NCBI GenBank assembly: GCA_023423045.1 | Contig: JAFAGA010000098.1 | Span: 1-8,985 of the forward strand | Reading direction: 5' to 3' | Length of the DNA: 8,985 nucleotides | Origin: Bacillota bacterium | Lineage (GTDB): Bacteria > Bacillota > Clostridia > Lachnospirales > Lachnospiraceae | Shown: positions 5,112 through 8,985 of the stretch, in pieces | Layout of the letters: each line of letters begins with the position of its first letter | Numbering within the stretch: position 1 is the stretch's first letter | Notes under the pieces: model-generated | What the model was told of the DNA's origin: nothing | The model's database searches: none | What the model saw: the letters and a program-made list of their open reading frames with translations, nothing else | Made by a program: the position numbers and the translations under genes

Positions 5112-6662
5112 TCAGCTCTTCTTCCTCCTCTGGCAGGCATCAAATACATCTCTCATTGCGGGATTACTAATAAGCTTGCCGCGATAATCAAATCTGGAGC
5201 CGTGGCAGGGACAGTCCCAGGTCAATTCATTCTGGTTCCACTCCAGGCTGCAGCCCAGATGAGGACATTTGGTCGAAATAAAATGATATTTATTCTCCGT
5301 CTCCCGGTATACTCCCAGCTTCTGACCGCCTCGGTTAATGATTCCCGCATGTCCTATTCTGATATCCTTCAACTTATCCCGTGGTATCTTAAGATGCTCG
5401 GAGAGCAGGCTGGCTGTAATCACTCCGGCATCCTGAAGAAGCTTTTTGCCGCCGGATATCATCAGGCGCCTTGGATAGAACACCTTGCGATATGGATTGC
5501 TTTTCCCGGTGATCCTATCACTGAGAAGCATTGCTGATACCATCGAGCCAGACATTCCCCACTGATTAAAGCCTGTAGCCACGTAGATATTCGGAGTGTT
5601 GGCGGAATATCGTCCGATGTAGGGAACCGAATCAGGAGTCATGCAATCCTGATTGGACCAAATATATTTGATCCTGGCATTGGGATAGTAGCGTCTGGCG
5701 GTTTCCTCAAGACGGGCATATGCATCCAGGGGCTTATATTCCCCTGTCCGGTGATTGGTTGCCCCAAAAATCACATAATCCCTGTAATTGCGCAGGGAAT
5801 GCCCCTGGGGGTCCGCATCCAGATACATTCCGTCGAGACGGGCGCTGCCCGATGTGTAACAGCCTTCCAGCGCCGACAGATAATACCTCTCCTGATGCAT
5901 TCTAAGGAAGTAATAACCGGGTACATTGATAAAGGGATAGTGGGTTGCCACGATGATGGATTTTGCCTTGACACTGCCCCGGTCCGTAATAATGGTTCCG
6001 TCACTTCGAACCTCGGTTACTCTGGTATTCTCATAGATGGTTAGTTTACTTGCAATTGCATCCAAAAACTTCAGCGGATGAAACTGTGCCTGATGGTCAA
6101 GGCGTAATGCGGCTTTCACCGGAAAGGGCAGAGCCGTCTCCTTGGTAAACTCTGCCGGAAGGCCGATCCGTCTGGCCGCTTCTACTTCCTGGCGGATACA
6201 TTGCTCATTTTCCTTGGAGTAGATATAATTCGGCATAAATTCGAACTCACAGTCAATCTGGAGCTGTTGTACCAGACCCTCGTACCGTTCAATGGCACTC
6301 TGATTTGCCATGGCATATTCCCGCGCTCTTTCTTCACCCTTGTATCTTAGAAGCTTTCGGTAAATCAATCCTTGCTGAGAGGTTATCTTAGCCGTAGTAT
6401 TCTTCGTCATGCCGCTTCCGACCTCATTGCACTCCAGCACAACGACTTGTATGCCGCGTTCCTGCAACAAGTGTGCGTTAAGAACCCCTGCCAGCCCTCC
6501 TCCGATGACCGCCACCTCCGCTTGTATATTCTCCGTCAATGCCGGTCTGGCTATTTTCATATTTGTCTCGTCATAGCGATACTCTTCCTGAACCCAGAGC
6601 GATTCCCCGCGTTCTTTGCCTAATTGTTCAAAACTGCCGTTTTCTTTCCATATGGTCTGCAT
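5112..6662 (-). CDS. FAD-dependent oxidoreductase with C-terminal Rieske [2Fe-2S] domain (YhfW-like)
   Basis: A 516-residue cytoplasmic flavoprotein of the DAO (D-amino-acid/glycine oxidase-like) family with a Rieske cluster at its C-terminus, the layout of Bacillus subtilis YhfW. The FAD-binding Rossmann motif VAVIGGGLAG is at 50-59, with the ribose-binding acid E77 closing strand 2. GSGMTKNTTAKITSQQG is the following flavin-contact segment, and NIYVATGFNQWGMSGS the late FAD motif. The Rieske motif is CPHLGC (466-471) and CPCHGS (484-489): two Cys and two His bind the cluster, and the extra Cys in each box could form the disulfide known from cytochrome bc-type Rieske proteins. The ATG at 6660-6662 is chosen because GAGG lies 8 nt upstream; the GTG at 6669-6671 would sit on top of that site. 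Substrate and electron partner are unknown. It follows the AraC gene by 75 bp with no terminator between, so cotranscription is possible. Confidence 0.9.
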   Translation of the reverse strand: MQTIWKENGSFEQLGKERGESLWVQEEYRYDETNMKIARPALTENIQAEVAVIGGGLAGVLNAHLLQERGIQVVVLECNEVGSGMTKNTTAKITSQQGLIYRKLLRYKGEERAREYAMANQSAIERYEGLVQQLQIDCEFEFMPNYIYSKENEQCIRQEVEAARRIGLPAEFTKETALPFPVKAALRLDHQAQFHPLKFLDAIASKLTIYENTRVTEVRSDGTIITDRGSVKAKSIIVATHYPFINVPGYYFLRMHQERYYLSALEGCYTSGSARLDGMYLDADPQGHSLRNYRDYVIFGATNHRTGEYKPLDAYARLEETARRYYPNARIKYIWSNQDCMTPDSVPYIGRYSANTPNIYVATGFNQWGMSGSMVSAMLLSDRITGKSNPYRKVFYPRRLMISGGKKLLQDAGVITASLLSEHLKIPRDKLKDIRIGHAGIINRGGQKLGVYRETENKYHFISTKCPHLGCSLEWNQNELTWDCPCHGSRFDYRGKLISNPAMRDVFDACQRRKKS

Positions 6663-6670
6663 CTTCTTCA

Positions 6671-6674
6671 CCTC
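6671..6674 (-). promoter_or_regulatory. Ribosome-binding site that decides the oxidoreductase start
   Basis: The minus strand reads TTGAGGTGAAGAAGATG. GAGG is 8 nt from ATG (6660-6662) but overlaps GTG (6669-6671), so the ATG is the better start and the protein has 516 residues, not 519. Confidence 0.6.
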
Positions 6675-6737
6675 AAGGCTATATTTTCCTGAAAGCCGGG
6701 GATTTATACGGAGAGCAGCATATTTTGAAGTGTCCTT

Positions 6738-7547
6738 CTATTTCGGGCCGCCAAAGAGCTTGCGAAATTCATTAGGACTGTATCCTGTATTGGTATGAAA
6801 AAAATGAGAAAATGCACTGCTATCCTCAAATCCCACCCGAATCATGATGTGATTGACCGGAACTTTGGTGTTTTCCAACAGGCTTTTTGCGATCTCACAA
6901 CGCAGATTGTTCATATATTTTCCCGGAGACATTCCCGTTTTACTCTTAAATAACCGGATAAAGTAATTCGGATGCACATGAATCAACTCTGCCAGTTCTG
7001 CAATGGAAGGTTTTCTGTCCAGATTCATCTTAATGAACTTAAGCACCTGGTTAAAATCATCCTTACTGCCGGTCCGGGCAATCTGTCCTGCCTTTTCACT
7101 CAGAGCAAGATAGTGACCAAAGAGCTCCAGCAGCTTCGCATTTCTTCTCAGCTCCTCGGAGAGCAGGCCGCAAGGCTGATAAAGCTGCTCAAAGCAGGCT
7201 CTGAGCTCCTTATCATCCTCCACATCAACATAGAAGGGCAGCCGGTATCTGCGGTCAAGACTTTCTCCTCCTGCCTCCAGTTTAAAATGAACCCAGTGCT
7301 TTGTCAGATAATTATGATTGATATGGTAGAAGGAATGCCGTGTTCCGGCAGGAATATAGAAGAACCTCCCCGGGATCCCGCGATAGGACGTATCCTCTAC
7401 TTTGATCTCACACTCTCCCCCGGTGATATAATAAAATTTACTGTAGACGCAGCTCTGATCAAAACCTTGCCATTTTTGATCTAAATGAATGTAGCTCCCG
7501 TAATAATACACAATAAATAAATTTGCAAAATGATCAAAGTTCTCCAT
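6738..7547 (-). CDS. AraC-family transcriptional regulator
   Basis: A 269-residue two-domain regulator. Residues 1-~150 form a cupin-like ligand domain; EIKVEDTSYRGIPGRFFYIP and AGTRHSFYHI are its typical strands and His-containing turn. Residues ~163-266 form the DNA-binding domain with two helix-turn-helix units. PSIAELAELIHVHPNYFIRL (180-199) is the first. The second is RVGFEDSSAFSHFFHTNTGY, ending in SPNEFRKL, the AraC signature. The ATG at 7545-7547 is preferred because GGAG lies 7 nt upstream; the TTG at 7569-7571 has no such site. It is divergent from the fucosidase gene across 134 bp, the usual arrangement of a regulator and its target, so it probably activates fucosidase in response to a fucosylated sugar or fucose. 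That role is inferred from position. Its own transcript may run on into the oxidoreductase gene. Confidence 0.9.
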   Translation of the reverse strand: MENFDHFANLFIVYYYGSYIHLDQKWQGFDQSCVYSKFYYITGGECEIKVEDTSYRGIPGRFFYIPAGTRHSFYHINHNYLTKHWVHFKLEAGGESLDRRYRLPFYVDVEDDKELRACFEQLYQPCGLLSEELRRNAKLLELFGHYLALSEKAGQIARTGSKDDFNQVLKFIKMNLDRKPSIAELAELIHVHPNYFIRLFKSKTGMSPGKYMNNLRCEIAKSLLENTKVPVNHIMIRVGFEDSSAFSHFFHTNTGYSPNEFRKLFGGPK

Positions 7548-7681
7548 ATCTCCGCTCCAATCCAAATACAATAAAATGGGTTAATTTTTTACAACTTCTT
7601 GTGCGTTTTATCATAACACCAATTCTTTGGTTCTGCTATACTTTTGTTATCAACATATATAGGATTTAAGGAGGATATGAA
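7548..7681. promoter_or_regulatory. Divergent promoter region between AraC regulator and fucosidase
   Basis: For the fucosidase, TATACT (7637-7642) preceded by TGC makes an extended -10 (TGnTATACT), about 40 bp before the start codon. The -35 region (around 7613-7619) is a poor match, which fits a promoter that needs an activator. An inverted repeat, ACCAA (7618-7622) with TTGGT (7627-7631), sits on that -35 region and could be a regulator site. On the minus strand TATGAT (7610-7615) is a weak -10 candidate for the regulator gene. Confidence 0.45.
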
Positions 7682-8985
7682 ATGACCTTTTACGAAGAGC
7701 GCAAGCAACGCACCGCATGGTATACAAAGGACAGATTCGGAATGTTTATCCATTGGGGATTATATGCCATCCCGGCACGGGGCGAATGGGTCCGAAATCA
7801 GGAAAAGCTGTCCACGGAGGATTATCAGAAATATTTTGACGAATTTAACCCTACCCGCTATGAGCCCAGGGAGTGGGCCAGAATTGCCAAAAATGCAGGG
7901 ATGAAGTATGCTGTGCTGACAGCAAAGCATCATGATGGCTTCTGCCTGTTTGATTCACAATACACAGATTACAAGAGCACGAATACCCAGTGCCGGCGGG
8001 ATCTGGTCCGCGAATACCTAGAGGCCTTCCGGGCGGAAGGAATCCGGGTGGGACTCTACTATTCCCTGCTGGACTGGCATCATCCCGACTATCCCCATTA
8101 TGGTGACCAACATCATCCCATGAGGGATAATGAAGCCTGGAAGGGTGCAACACATAACTGGGATAATTATATCACCTATTTCCATAGCCAGGTGCGCGAG
8201 CTGTTGACTAATTACGGCAAGATCGATCTCCTTTGGTTTGATTTTTCCTACAAGAGTGAGGCTCTGAAGGGAACCGCCTTTGAGGAGATGATGGGTGAAA
8301 CCTGGAAGGCTACGGAACTGGTGAAGATGATCCGTTCTTTGCAGCCGGAGATTATCATCGATAACCGACTGGGCGGTGATTGCAAGAAGGCCGAACCCGA
8401 ATTTTATTCCGGGGACTTTGTATCACCGGAATGTATGATGCCCGCCGATCCTATTCTGGATGAATTAGGCCGTCCCGTTCCCTGGGAGCTGTGCCTGACC
8501 CTGGATAATAACTGGGGCTACGCCAAGCACAAGCCAGGTAACTACAAAACCACAAAAAATGTAATTGAGATGCTGGTGGAATGTGTCTCCATGGGCGGCA
8601 ACATGCTGATCAATGTAGGCCCTAATGCAAAAGGCGAATTTCCGAAGCAAAGCGTTCGTATTTTCAATGAAATCGGCGAATGGATGAAAAAGAATTCCGA
8701 ATGCATCTATGGCTGCACTACCAGCGAATACCCCGTGCCTCGTTTCGGCCGTTATACTCAAAACGGGAAGAAGCTCTATGCTCATGTATACCACCGGTTT
8801 ACGGATGCCGTCTGCCTTCCCGGACTGCATAATAAGGTCAAGAAGGCCCGCCTGCTGGAGGATGGCTGTGAATTATCAATTGCAAGGCCCTGGAACGCTC
8901 ATAATCCCGAGGATCTGTATGTGAATCTGGAGATTGCCGGGTTATATGACGAGCTGGATACTGTGATTGAGTTGGAGTTGTTATA
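7682..8985 (+). CDS. Alpha-L-fucosidase, GH29 (lacks only its last codon here)
   Basis: 434 codons are visible and the frame is open to the window edge. The hydrolase removes terminal alpha-L-fucose with retention of configuration. FGMFIHWGLYA (19-29) and TAKHHDGFCLFDS (80-92) are the family's first active-site strands, with H24 and H83-H84 binding fucose. LLWFDF (183-188) carries D187, the expected catalytic nucleophile. PWELCLTLDNNWGY (267-280) and MLINVGPNAKGEF (308-320) are further GH29 signatures, and a C-terminal beta domain follows. The acid/base residue varies in the family and is not assigned. There is no signal peptide, so it should act in the cytoplasm on imported fucosylated oligosaccharides. 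AAGGAGG (7668-7674) lies 7 nt before the ATG. An ATG at 7677 is followed by a stop after two codons and is not used. The last bases, TTA TA, suggest TAA or TAG at 8984-8986, so the protein is probably essentially complete. The regulator is divergent upstream. Confidence 0.95.
   Translation, partial: MTFYEERKQRTAWYTKDRFGMFIHWGLYAIPARGEWVRNQEKLSTEDYQKYFDEFNPTRYEPREWARIAKNAGMKYAVLTAKHHDGFCLFDSQYTDYKSTNTQCRRDLVREYLEAFRAEGIRVGLYYSLLDWHHPDYPHYGDQHHPMRDNEAWKGATHNWDNYITYFHSQVRELLTNYGKIDLLWFDFSYKSEALKGTAFEEMMGETWKATELVKMIRSLQPEIIIDNRLGGDCKKAEPEFYSGDFVSPECMMPADPILDELGRPVPWELCLTLDNNWGYAKHKPGNYKTTKNVIEMLVECVSMGGNMLINVGPNAKGEFPKQSVRIFNEIGEWMKKNSECIYGCTTSEYPVPRFGRYTQNGKKLYAHVYHRFTDAVCLPGLHNKVKKARLLEDGCELSIARPWNAHNPEDLYVNLEIAGLYDELDTVIELELL

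Noticed and set aside
6663..6737. A terminator or separate promoter between the AraC gene and the oxidoreductase gene
   Set aside because: No stable hairpin with T run is visible. The only promoter-like hexamers (TTCAAA and TATAAA) are 15 bp apart, a poor spacing.
6972..7484. 170-residue plus-strand open frame
   Set aside because: It is the antisense of the AraC-family gene and has no protein-family motif or ribosome-binding site.
7851..8830. Minus-strand open frames of 100 and 121 residues
   Set aside because: They are shadows of the GH29 fucosidase, whose active-site motifs continue without break through this stretch.
1..8985. CRISPR arrays, tRNA or rRNA genes, riboswitches and catabolite-response (cre) sites
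   Set aside because: Reading by eye found no regularly spaced repeats, no tRNA-like cloverleaf, no known riboswitch core and no good cre match in the promoter regions.

Overview
The window looks like chromosomal DNA of an anaerobic, carbohydrate-using Firmicute, most likely a Lachnospiraceae or related clostridial bacterium. This is inferred from strong AAGGAGG ribosome-binding sites, sigma-A-type promoters, a LacI-ribokinase fusion, an ECF sigma/anti-sigma pair and a cytoplasmic GH29 fucosidase. No rRNA or other taxonomic marker is present. The left part (about 1-3660) is visibly richer in A+T than the right part (about 5100-8985).

Layout. All genes up to 7547 read on the minus strand; the last gene reads on the plus strand. 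(1) 1-3600 is a sugar-kinase locus. In transcription order it holds a 643-residue LacI-type repressor fused to a complete ribokinase-like domain (3515-1584), a terminator (1550-1499), a stand-alone ribokinase rbsK (1329-406), and the first ~76 codons of a lipoprotein sugar-binding protein (352-122). That last gene stops early, next to short repeats that may be the end of a mobile element. The two kinase genes have separate promoters, and a TTTAGTAA-type motif recurs at both. (2) 3663-4920 is an overlapping ECF sigma factor/anti-sigma factor pair. (3) 5112-6662 is a FAD-dependent oxidoreductase with a C-terminal Rieske [2Fe-2S] domain (YhfW-like), followed by a clear terminator. (4) 6738-7547 is an AraC-family regulator, divergent from (5) a cytoplasmic GH29 alpha-L-fucosidase (7682 to the window end). 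The fucosidase is complete except for its last codon, of which only TA is visible.

How the parts may work together. The repressor-kinase probably controls itself and rbsK through shared operators, so a protein able to bind (and perhaps phosphorylate) a pentose-like sugar would regulate a dedicated sugar kinase and what was once an ABC importer. The transporter side is damaged here. The AraC regulator probably controls the fucosidase. The sigma/anti-sigma pair and the Rieske oxidoreductase look independent of the sugar genes. The most unusual item is the repressor-kinase fusion: its catalytic aspartate is kept, but the glycine before it in the GAGD anion-hole motif is alanine (GAAD), and its operator candidates share a 13-bp repeat spacing.
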